Below, one piece after another: positions 23,955-30,824 of a DNA stretch of 32,190 nucleotides; the first letter of the stretch is position 1; each line of letters opens with the position of its first letter. The DNA comes from SFWF01 sp045587065 (GTDB lineage Bacteria > Bacillota > Clostridia > Oscillospirales > Acutalibacteraceae): NCBI GenBank assembly GCA_045587065.1, contig JAZNBQ010000040.1, positions 1 through 32,190 of the forward strand. Reading direction: 5' to 3'. Under the pieces are notes generated by a model that was not told the origin of the DNA, made no database searches, and saw nothing but the letters and a program-made list of their open reading frames with translations. Both the position numbers and the translations under genes were made by a program.

Positions 23955-24686
23955 CTATTTATTTTTATTTATAATTATTTCTGTAGGCTCACTGCCGTCA
24001 AGAGGTATCTGACGAACAAAAAGTGAAACCTTATTATCTTCGTTTAAATTATTCCAACAAACGTCGGCCAGCTCCTGAGCGGTATTAGGAAGTTCTACCT
24101 CTTCCGGTTCTCCGTAGAATGATGGAATAGGATTGCCATCACATTTATAAGTGTGAATAAAATGACCTATACCATCCTCAGGAACATAATCATAAAAGAA
24201 TCGATTACATGCCTCAGGTCTGCCGTTTCCACTCTTTAGAATAGACATTTTATAGGTAAAGGTGTTTCTTGGGAAGCAGTAATATAAAATACCTGAAATA
24301 CGAGGAGTAAAGTTAGGAGCGTCGTCCTCAAACTCACGTATACCGCAAGCCTCTTCAAAACCAAACTGATGGTTTGCCTCGTTTATGTAATCGAAAATAG
24401 TATTTGTCTGGTCGCCGTTAGTAATAATATCAACATTACCGCCCTTAGCAGAAAGATAAGGATTGTAAATGATAAGATGTGGGTCGGAAAGCTTTGATTC
24501 ATCAAAAGCCCTTGTTCTCATACCGCCATCAAAACGCTCAAAAACACGGTTTCTGCTGTTAACGCTTCTGCCCATTATAAAATAAGCAATCATTGCAGAT
24601 TTTCCGTCTTTCGACTTACCAATTACTATACCTCTGCCAGGGTATGTATTTTCACTGAGTAAAGTTTTTAAATCATATAAAGCCAT
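23955..24686 (-). CDS. purO: PurO-type IMP cyclohydrolase
   Basis: A 243-residue protein of the IMP cyclohydrolase (PurO) family first known in archaea: ALYDLKTLLSENTYPGRGIV, AMIAYFIMGRSVNSRNRVF, DPHLIIYNPYLSAKGGNVDI, TNGDQTNTIFDYI and FTPRISGILYY. It closes the ring of FAICAR to IMP, the last step of the pathway. The frame extends to a GTG at 24695, but the ATG at 24686 is 8 bases from AAAAGG and one base after the purN stop. It lies between purN and the AICAR transformylase, so it replaces the missing domain of PurH. Confidence 0.92.
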   Translation of the reverse strand: MALYDLKTLLSENTYPGRGIVIGKSKDGKSAMIAYFIMGRSVNSRNRVFERFDGGMRTRAFDESKLSDPHLIIYNPYLSAKGGNVDIITNGDQTNTIFDYINEANHQFGFEEACGIREFEDDAPNFTPRISGILYYCFPRNTFTYKMSILKSGNGRPEACNRFFYDYVPEDGIGHFIHTYKCDGNPIPSFYGEPEEVELPNTAQELADVCWNNLNEDNKVSLFVRQIPLDGSEPTEIIINKNK

Positions 24687-24687
24687 A

Positions 24688-25290
24688 CTATTCACCTTTT
24701 CTTAAATTCTCGCAAACCTTTTCTACAGAAAGTGGTAATATTTTCCACTCGGCTTGTTCCATTACGCGTTTTTGAAGTATTTCAGGAGTATCATTATCTT
24801 CAATTTCTACCGCTTTTTGCATTATAATTTCTCCGCCGTCAGGGATTTCATTTACAAAATGGACAGTAGCTCCTGTTACCTTAACACCGTAATCCAAAGC
24901 AGCTTTATGAACTCTTAATCCGTAAAAGCCTTTTCCACAGAAGGATGGAATCAAGGATGGGTGTACGTTAATAATCTTTTTATCATATTTTTTGACAAAT
25001 TTCTCACTTAATATGCACATAAAACCTGCCAGAACGATAATGTCTATCGCGTTTTCTTCTAAATGAGAGATTATTTGTTCCTCAAAAGGAACATCTAAAC
25101 TTTTATCGGCAATGGCAGTTTTAATATTAGCGTTTTCGGCTCTTTTAAGAGCGTAAGCATCTTTATTATTAGAAACTACAAGTTGAATTTCACCGTTTTT
25201 AATAATGCCGCTATTTTGTGCGTCAATTAAGGCTTGTAAGTTTGTGCCGCCGCCAGATACCAGAACACCTATTGAAACCTTATTAGACAT
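24688..25290 (-). CDS. purN: Phosphoribosylglycinamide formyltransferase
   Basis: A 200-residue enzyme that formylates GAR with 10-formyl-THF. It has IGVLVSGGGTNLQALIDA at the N-terminus and the catalytic set Asn108, His110 (INVHPSLIP) and Asp151 (NEIPDGGEIIMQKAV). It is the folate-dependent enzyme and not the formate-dependent PurT. Its stop is one base from the purO start, and GGAG precedes its ATG. Confidence 0.96.
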   Translation of the reverse strand: MSNKVSIGVLVSGGGTNLQALIDAQNSGIIKNGEIQLVVSNNKDAYALKRAENANIKTAIADKSLDVPFEEQIISHLEENAIDIIVLAGFMCILSEKFVKKYDKKIINVHPSLIPSFCGKGFYGLRVHKAALDYGVKVTGATVHFVNEIPDGGEIIMQKAVEIEDNDTPEILQKRVMEQAEWKILPLSVEKVCENLRKGE

Positions 25291-25299
25291 AAACTTCTC

Positions 25300-26343
25300 C
25301 TATTCGATTATTACGCCTTCGTCAGATTTTACAACCTCACCTATAACGTAGGCATCTTCACCGTTATCTCTTAAAATTTCTAATGCCTTCTCTGCATCCT
25401 TAGAATCAACAACAACGCTCATACCAACGCCCATATTAAAGGTATTAAACATATCACGCTCAGGAATATTACCAACCTTAGCAATAAGTTCAAAAATGGG
25501 AAGAATCTTTACAGAATCCTTCTTGATTTTAGCAGAAAATCCGCTTGGAAGACTTCTTGGAATATTCTCATAGAAGCCACCGCCTGTAATATGAGAAATA
25601 GCCTTAACTTCTACGTTTTTCATAAGTTCTAACATTGATTTAACATATATTTTTGTAGGAGTAAGGAGTGTTTCGCCAAGTGATTTGCCACCAAGTTCTT
25701 TACTATATGCAGAAAGGTCACAATTTTCAATATCGAAAACCTTACGAACAAGAGAAAATCCATTAGAATGAACACCTGTAGAAGCAAGTGCAATAATGGT
25801 ATCTCCCTCAGATACTTTCTTATTGTCAAGTATTTTTGATTTATCAACAACACCGGTACAGTAGCCTGCAAGGTCATAATCGTCCTCAGGCATAAGGCCC
25901 GGATGCTCTGCAGTTTCACCGCCGATAAGTGCGCAACCTGCCTGAACACAGCCCTCTGCTACGCCACCTACGATGTCGGCAATTTTTTCAGGGTAGTTTT
26001 TTCCACAGGCAATATAATCAAGGAAGAAAAGCGGTTTTGCACCACAACAAATAATATCGTTTACGCACATAGCAACACAGTCGATACCAATTGTATCATG
26101 CTTATCAAGAAGCATTGCAAGTTTGATTTTGGTACCAACACCATCTGTACCTGCAACTAAAACAGGGTCTTTGATTCCATCAAGATTAAGGCCAAAGCAA
26201 CCGCCAAAGCCACCTACGTCATCAAGACAACCCTCGTTGTTGGTTCTTGCAATATGTTTTTTCATAAGCTCTACAGATTTATAACCTGCGGTTATATCAA
26301 CACCTGCTTTAGCATAGCTTTCAGATTGAGACTTGTTATGCAT
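25300..26343 (-). CDS. purM: Phosphoribosylformylglycinamidine cyclo-ligase
   Basis: A 347-residue AIR synthetase of usual length: YAKAGVDITAGYKSVELMKK, LVAGTDGVGTKIKLAM (65-72 region), MCVNDIICCGAKPLFFLDY, LIGGETAEHPGLMPEDDYDL, STGVHSNGFSLVRKVF and SHITGGGFYENIPR. It closes FGAM to AIR using ATP. It lies 9 bases before purN and 6 bases after purF, with a GGAAAGGA site. Confidence 0.97.
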   Translation of the reverse strand: MHNKSQSESYAKAGVDITAGYKSVELMKKHIARTNNEGCLDDVGGFGGCFGLNLDGIKDPVLVAGTDGVGTKIKLAMLLDKHDTIGIDCVAMCVNDIICCGAKPLFFLDYIACGKNYPEKIADIVGGVAEGCVQAGCALIGGETAEHPGLMPEDDYDLAGYCTGVVDKSKILDNKKVSEGDTIIALASTGVHSNGFSLVRKVFDIENCDLSAYSKELGGKSLGETLLTPTKIYVKSMLELMKNVEVKAISHITGGGFYENIPRSLPSGFSAKIKKDSVKILPIFELIAKVGNIPERDMFNTFNMGVGMSVVVDSKDAEKALEILRDNGEDAYVIGEVVKSDEGVIIE

Positions 26344-26349
26344 AATTTA

Positions 26350-27774
26350 TTATTCCTTTCCGTTCCAACAATAAGTACAAACCTTACTTGGGTCAATTCC
26401 TATTGCTTTAATCATTCCGTCTAACGTTTGATACTCAAGGGAGTCAAAATGTAATTTATCGCAAATTGCTTTTCTTAAACTCTTACCTCTCTCGGTAGAA
26501 CCATCTGCATATTCATCAATATGCTCTAATCCTTCTTTTCCCTCAAGTTCAATAATCATACTTCTTGTAATTAAATCCATATCTGAGGTGTTGCGAGAGA
26601 AATTAAGATATTTACATCCATACATAATCGGCGGACAAGCAGAACGCATATGAACTGATTTTGCGCCGCTGTTATATAAAAAGTCAACAGTTTCTCGAAG
26701 TTGTGTACCTCTTACGATACTGTCATCAACAAAGAGCAAATCCTTATCTTTAATAAGTTCATTAACAGGAACCTGCTTCATCTTGGCAATTTTGTTTCTT
26801 TCTTCCTGATTAGATGGAATAAAGCTTCTTGCCCAAGCCGGTGTATATTTTACAAAAGGTCTAGCAAATTTGTTTCCGCTTTCATTAGCATAGCCAATGG
26901 CATGGGGTGTACCGGAATCAGGCACACCGCTTACGTAATCAACCTTAGGAAGTGTGCCGTTATTTCTTTCCTGCTCTGCCATAATTTCACCGTTACGCAT
27001 ACGCATAACCTCTACGTTTATACCCTCGTAACAAGCATTTGGGTAGCCGTAATAGGTCCAGAGAAATGCACAAATTTTCATTTCGTCTGTGCCTTCCTTT
27101 AAAACTGTATACTGGTCGGCAGAAATTTCAGCAATTTCCCCTGCCTTTAAATCTTTATAAAAATGATAATCGAGTTTTTCATAAGCAAAAGACTCAAAAG
27201 AAGCACAAAAGCCTGTATCATTTTTACCGATAAGCACAGGGATTCTTCCAAATCTGTCACGGCAAACCACAAGATTGCCGTTTTGTTTTAAGATAAGAAG
27301 AGATACTGAGCCATCAATAACCTTACATGCAAATTCAATACCCTCTGCGAAGGTGTCCTTAAGCTCAATTAGTGCGGCTATAATTTCGGTTGAATTAATT
27401 CGGTTGCCACTCATACACTGGAAAATACCAGCACTACCATTTAGATATTCAGAAACTATCTTCTCGTGATTATTAATTACTCCAACCATTGAAATGGCAT
27501 AAACACCAAATTTAGAACGAATTAGTAATGGCTGTGTGTCTGCGTCGCTAATACATCCAATACAAGCGTTACCCTTAAGACGTGCAGCAATGTTATCAAA
27601 CTTGGTGCGAAAGGGAGAATTTTCAATGTTATGAATTTCTCTGTCAAAAGCACCTGTAGAATCCACTGCCGCCATTCCTGCTCTGTATTTACCCAGGTGT
27701 GAGTGATAGTCAACACCAAAATATACGTCTTGTACACAGTTGTTTTTACTTGTTATGCCAAAAAAGCCGCCCAT
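26350..27774 (-). CDS. purF: PurF-like amidophosphoribosyltransferase lacking the N-terminal Cys
   Basis: A 474-residue member of the amidophosphoribosyltransferase family, the first committed step of purine synthesis. The C-terminal PRPP-binding half is intact (LLFVDDSIVRGTQLRETVDF, VDDSIVRGT at 349-357, and VSGVPDSGTPHAIGYANESG). The N-terminal Ntn-glutaminase half is altered: it begins MGGFFGI, with no Cys after the start Met, Ser76 replaces the glutamine-binding Arg, and VGVINN replaces NGNLTN. The start is certain (GGAGG 7 bases before ATG). Four cysteines align with the Fe-S ligands of B. subtilis PurF: Cys235, Cys387, Cys466 and Cys469. This MGGFFG form is common in Clostridia and Bacteroidetes annotations. 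Its nitrogen source is unclear. Confidence 0.9.
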   Translation of the reverse strand: MGGFFGITSKNNCVQDVYFGVDYHSHLGKYRAGMAAVDSTGAFDREIHNIENSPFRTKFDNIAARLKGNACIGCISDADTQPLLIRSKFGVYAISMVGVINNHEKIVSEYLNGSAGIFQCMSGNRINSTEIIAALIELKDTFAEGIEFACKVIDGSVSLLILKQNGNLVVCRDRFGRIPVLIGKNDTGFCASFESFAYEKLDYHFYKDLKAGEIAEISADQYTVLKEGTDEMKICAFLWTYYGYPNACYEGINVEVMRMRNGEIMAEQERNNGTLPKVDYVSGVPDSGTPHAIGYANESGNKFARPFVKYTPAWARSFIPSNQEERNKIAKMKQVPVNELIKDKDLLFVDDSIVRGTQLRETVDFLYNSGAKSVHMRSACPPIMYGCKYLNFSRNTSDMDLITRSMIIELEGKEGLEHIDEYADGSTERGKSLRKAICDKLHFDSLEYQTLDGMIKAIGIDPSKVCTYCWNGKE

Positions 27775-27802
27775 TTAATAACCTCCGAATAGGTATAGAA
27801 TT

Positions 27803-28486
27803 TTATGCAAAAAATAGTTTAGAAAGGGTCATTGGGTCAATATATTCCCCGTCCTTGTAAACACGCATATTTCCTGATGCGATTTCATCGATTAAGATAA
27901 CCTCGTCACCGCTAAAGCCAAATTCAAATTTAATATCATAAAGAACAAGGCCTTTTTCTTTTAAATCGTCAGCAACTATTTTTGTGATTTTCTGGGTCAT
28001 CTCTTTAGTTTCGTCATACTGCTTTTCGCTCATAACGCCTAAAGCAACAAGACCGTCCTTAGTTACAAGCGGGTCGCCCTTTTCGTCATTTTTGAAGGTC
28101 ATTTCAACATAAGCATCAAGGTCTGCGCCCTCTTCGATATAATCGCTATATCTTCTGAGGAAACTTCCTACTGCTTTATAACGACAAATAACCTCAAGAC
28201 CTTTACCAAATACTGTTGCAGGTAAAACCTCCATTGTTGTATCTTCAAGGTTAGCACTTACATAGTGAGTTTTAATGCCTGCTTCCTTTAATTTTTCAAA
28301 GAAGTATACAGACATTCTAAGGTTAACGTCGCCAACACCGTCGATAGTAAGACCAACGCTATTTTCGCCTGGATCAAACACGCCGTCTTTACCGGTGCAA
28401 TCATCTTTGAATTTTAGAAGGAAATTTCCGTTATCAAGCTCGAAAACATCCTTTGTTTTTCCTGTGTAAACCTTATTCTTAATCAT
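27803..28486 (-). CDS. purC: SAICAR synthetase
   Basis: A 227-residue enzyme joining CAIR and aspartate. It reads YTGKTKDVFELDNGNFLLKF, FKDDCTGKDG, LEVICRYKAVGSFLRRY, LYDIKFEFGF and LIDEIASGNMRVY, all standard PurC blocks. It lies between purE and purF, with AAAGGGAG before its ATG. Confidence 0.97.
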   Translation of the reverse strand: MIKNKVYTGKTKDVFELDNGNFLLKFKDDCTGKDGVFDPGENSVGLTIDGVGDVNLRMSVYFFEKLKEAGIKTHYVSANLEDTTMEVLPATVFGKGLEVICRYKAVGSFLRRYSDYIEEGADLDAYVEMTFKNDEKGDPLVTKDGLVALGVMSEKQYDETKEMTQKITKIVADDLKEKGLVLYDIKFEFGFSGDEVILIDEIASGNMRVYKDGEYIDPMTLSKLFFA

Positions 28487-28503
28487 TTTTAACTCTCCCT
28501 TTA

Positions 28504-28998
28504 TTATTTATTGAATTGTTCTTCAATTTTTTTGTTTTTTTCCAGTACTGCCGCACTGTCGTTCTTACGCTTTTCATCAAGTTTTTCAGCTAATGCCTTG
28601 TCCTCTAAGCTTAACATCTGGATTGCAAGAAGTGCTGCATTTGCCGCGCCGTTTACTGCAACTGTTGCAACAGGTATACCTGTTGGCATTTGAACTGTTG
28701 CGAGGAGTGCATCCATACCTCCTAAATTGCCTGAACAAACAGGAATTCCAATAACAGGAATTGTGGTGTTTGCGGCAATAGCACCTGCAAGATGAGCTGC
28801 CATACCAGCCGCCGCAATAATAGCGCCAAATCCGTTAGCTCTGGCATTTTTGCTAAACTCTGCAGATTCTGCAGGGGTACGATGAGCTGAGAACACGTGA
28901 ACCTCAAAAGGAACGTCAAATTCTTTTAAGACTTTAACACCCTTTTCAACAATAGGCAAATCACTGTCACTGCCCATAATAATAGCAACCTTTTTCAT
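28504..28998 (-). CDS. purE: 5-(carboxyamino)imidazole ribonucleotide mutase, class I PurE
   Basis: A 164-residue protein. It has IIMGSDSDLPIVEKGVKVLK, the catalytic SAHRTP (37-42), IIAAAGMAAHLAGAIA and VQMPTGIPVATVAVNGAANA. This is the class I pattern (HRTP), which uses N5-CAIR supplied by PurK, and not the class II form that uses CO2. No purK is in the operon. It is the first gene after the ZTP riboswitch and has an AGGAGG site 6 bases before its ATG. Confidence 0.96.
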   Translation of the reverse strand: MKKVAIIMGSDSDLPIVEKGVKVLKEFDVPFEVHVFSAHRTPAESAEFSKNARANGFGAIIAAAGMAAHLAGAIAANTTIPVIGIPVCSGNLGGMDALLATVQMPTGIPVATVAVNGAANAALLAIQMLSLEDKALAEKLDEKRKNDSAAVLEKNKKIEEQFNK

Positions 28999-29009
28999 AC
29001 ACTACCTCC

Positions 29010-29057
29010 TAAAAATAAATAAGGCAATCCCATCCCTACATTTAGGATTGGACTGCC
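29010..29057 (-). terminator. Riboswitch terminator ahead of purE
   Basis: On the minus strand the hairpin spans 29057 to 29023. Its outer stem pairs GGCAGTCC with GGATTGCC (one G-U), then one mismatch, then TCC/GGG-type pairs inward. It is followed by TTATTTATTTTT and the purE ribosome binding site. Its 5' arm shares the GGGC bases of the aptamer's CCGTCTGGGC, so ligand binding should prevent it from forming. Confidence 0.85.
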
Positions 29058-29128
29058 CAGACGGTCGACATTCTACGGTATTTTTGCTTCCATGTGGTTA
29101 TCCACTTTCCCGTCAGTCACAAAAACCC
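29054..29128 (-). promoter_or_regulatory. ZTP riboswitch (pfl motif) controlling the purine operon
   Basis: On the minus strand the leader reads GTTTTTGTGACTGACGG, then GTGGATAACCACATGGAAGC, then a linker, then CCGTCTGGGCAG. These are the conserved parts of the pfl/ZTP aptamer: the GACUGRCG element, the GUGG/CCAC hairpin, the GGAAGC return strand pairing back (TTTTTG with GCAAAAA), and the CCGYCUGGGC second domain that forms the pseudoknot. ZTP/ZMP binding should turn on the operon by blocking the overlapping terminator. The call rests on motif recognition, not a covariance search. Confidence 0.92.
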
Positions 29129-29157
29129 TAAATTATATAAAATATAAATATATTTAT

Positions 29158-29185
29158 ATTTTAACATAACAGTGTAAAAAGTCAA
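29158..29185 (-). promoter_or_regulatory. Promoter of the purine operon
   Basis: Minus strand -35 TTGACT (29180-29185) and -10 TAAAAT (29158-29163), 16-base spacer. The transcript would begin about 20 bases before the ZTP aptamer. The rest of this 318-base gap (29186-29280) is A/T-rich with nothing recognisable. Confidence 0.7.
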
Positions 29186-29280
29186 GAAAAAATGAAGTTG
29201 CAAAATAAACAAGACATATACCATATTACGCTAATTTATCTGTATAAAAAAACGATGTTTTTCATATGTTTAAATAAATA

Positions 29281-29314
29281 GAAACAAACCCTTGCATATA
29301 CAAGGGTTTGTTTC
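29281..29314 (-). terminator. Terminator after the foldase-like lipoprotein gene
   Basis: A perfect 14-bp stem, GAAACAAACCCTTG with CAAGGGTTTGTTTC, around a 6-base loop. On the minus strand it lies right after the stop codon, and the T-rich tract is part of the 3' arm (GTTTGTTTCTATTTATTT). Confidence 0.85.
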
Positions 29315-29316
29315 TA

Positions 29317-30756
29317 TTATCCTTTTGCTTTAATTTGATTTATAAATTCAATTTGTTTCGCTGTTAATGTGAAATAATGCCATTTTTTATCATCATTGTT
29401 TCGCCAATCCATATAAAAGGTGCCAATTCCGTTTTTTGTATCAATTGCAAGGTTACCACTAGCGATAAAGCCATTACAGTCATAACCATTATAAGACAAT
29501 ACTATATCGTACAGTGGGGTTATATTAGAATACGAATGGTTTCTAAAATCAATGTTATTGAACTGTGTTATAAATTGTTTTTTTAAATCATCAGAAATGG
29601 TTATGGTTTCTGATTTTGCAGAAGAAATATCTTTTATTTTAGAACAATCAAAAACTTCATATTGGTACGGCTTTGTTTCATCAATTTGTATTGTTCTGCT
29701 ATAACCAACCGGATAAACATGTTTCATAATCATTAACACATTTTCTTTCAAAAAAAGATATCGGGTATAAACATTATCATTGGTGTTTTTGTCGTAACCA
29801 TAAAGAGAACAAAAAACAGCAAAATCACTGTCATTTAAACTTAACCGAGGAGCCATAGCACCAATAATTAAATATTCAGCTACTTCAGCTTCTCCTTCTT
29901 TGTAACAAAGCTCATAAAATTCATCCTCACTCATTTTAAGCTCAAACTCAATGTATTGTTCTAATGTCGCACCATTTAAGTACGCTATATTGCGGTAATT
30001 CTCCACAACTTCTTTGCTATATTCTGCAATTTCATCTTTATCGAAATAAAACTTGCATTTTTCTGCAACATTAGCAATAAATTTTTTGTTAGCTTCCGCT
30101 TCACTACTTCGCGTTTTTTGGAATAACAGGCGATATTCACAATAATCCTCAAATTCTTGGGCGTTGTCTACATTATAATAGGAAAGTATGTATGGGTCAT
30201 CTGCTGTATATGTAGTAAAATAATTAATTGATTTTACCGTTATATTATATTTCAGAATATCGCCTTTCTTATATTTATCAGTATCAACTGGAGATTTAAT
30301 TTCACATGCAAAAGGCGTGTTTATCACTTTTCCTATAACGGCATTTTCAAAATCAACACTATATTTCCCCGCACCCACCAAAAGACTCTCGTTTTCGGTA
30401 TTTGCAACAACTTCATCTTGATAATAAACAATGTAATCAACTACTATCGCGTCACCTTTTTGAATAATAGAGCGATCCGTAACCTGTACCATTTTCTCGT
30501 GAGATGCGAGAACCCCTTTTATATAGTCCTGTAATTCCTCATTTTCAATTATCTGACTATTATATTCATATAATTCATCAATAGATTCGCTTTCATAAAG
30601 ACGAGTTATCTTTGAATTTTTAATACCGTTTTCATCAAGTATTGCCTTTACCACTGTGTTTAATGGTAAACTTTCATTATTATCACAACCACAAACAGTC
30701 ATTATATAAGCGAAAATTAAAAAAACTGTAAATATTCTAATTTTAATTTTTTTCAT
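29317..30756 (-). CDS. Lipoprotein with trigger-factor/FKBP-like foldase region
   Basis: A 479-residue exported protein. Residues 1-23 are a signal peptide with lipobox V21-C22-G23-C24, so it is anchored outside the membrane. Residues 100-180 resemble the FKBP-type domain of trigger factor (GDAIVVDYIVYYQDEVV, VGAGKYSVDFENAVIGKVI, YKKGDILKYNITVKSI). Residues 200-345 are helical and charged, like the trigger factor C-domain (AEANKKFIANVAEKCKF, VVENYRNIAYLNGATLEQYI, SEDEFYELCYKEGEAEVAEY). Residues 355-479 form an extra part I do not recognise. The frame extends to a TTG at 30771, but that touches the AAAGG; the ATG at 30756 begins MKKIKIRIF. It follows the serine protease gene by about 68 bases and may help fold it. 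The fold is a resemblance call. Confidence 0.7.
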   Translation of the reverse strand: MKKIKIRIFTVFLIFAYIMTVCGCDNNESLPLNTVVKAILDENGIKNSKITRLYESESIDELYEYNSQIIENEELQDYIKGVLASHEKMVQVTDRSIIQKGDAIVVDYIVYYQDEVVANTENESLLVGAGKYSVDFENAVIGKVINTPFACEIKSPVDTDKYKKGDILKYNITVKSINYFTTYTADDPYILSYYNVDNAQEFEDYCEYRLLFQKTRSSEAEANKKFIANVAEKCKFYFDKDEIAEYSKEVVENYRNIAYLNGATLEQYIEFELKMSEDEFYELCYKEGEAEVAEYLIIGAMAPRLSLNDSDFAVFCSLYGYDKNTNDNVYTRYLFLKENVLMIMKHVYPVGYSRTIQIDETKPYQYEVFDCSKIKDISSAKSETITISDDLKKQFITQFNNIDFRNHSYSNITPLYDIVLSYNGYDCNGFIASGNLAIDTKNGIGTFYMDWRNNDDKKWHYFTLTAKQIEFINQIKAKG

Positions 30757-30824
30757 AACTATCTTACACAACCTTTAAGTATAGCCACACCGTGCATGCT
30801 GTAACATTAAATATAATCAGGCAC

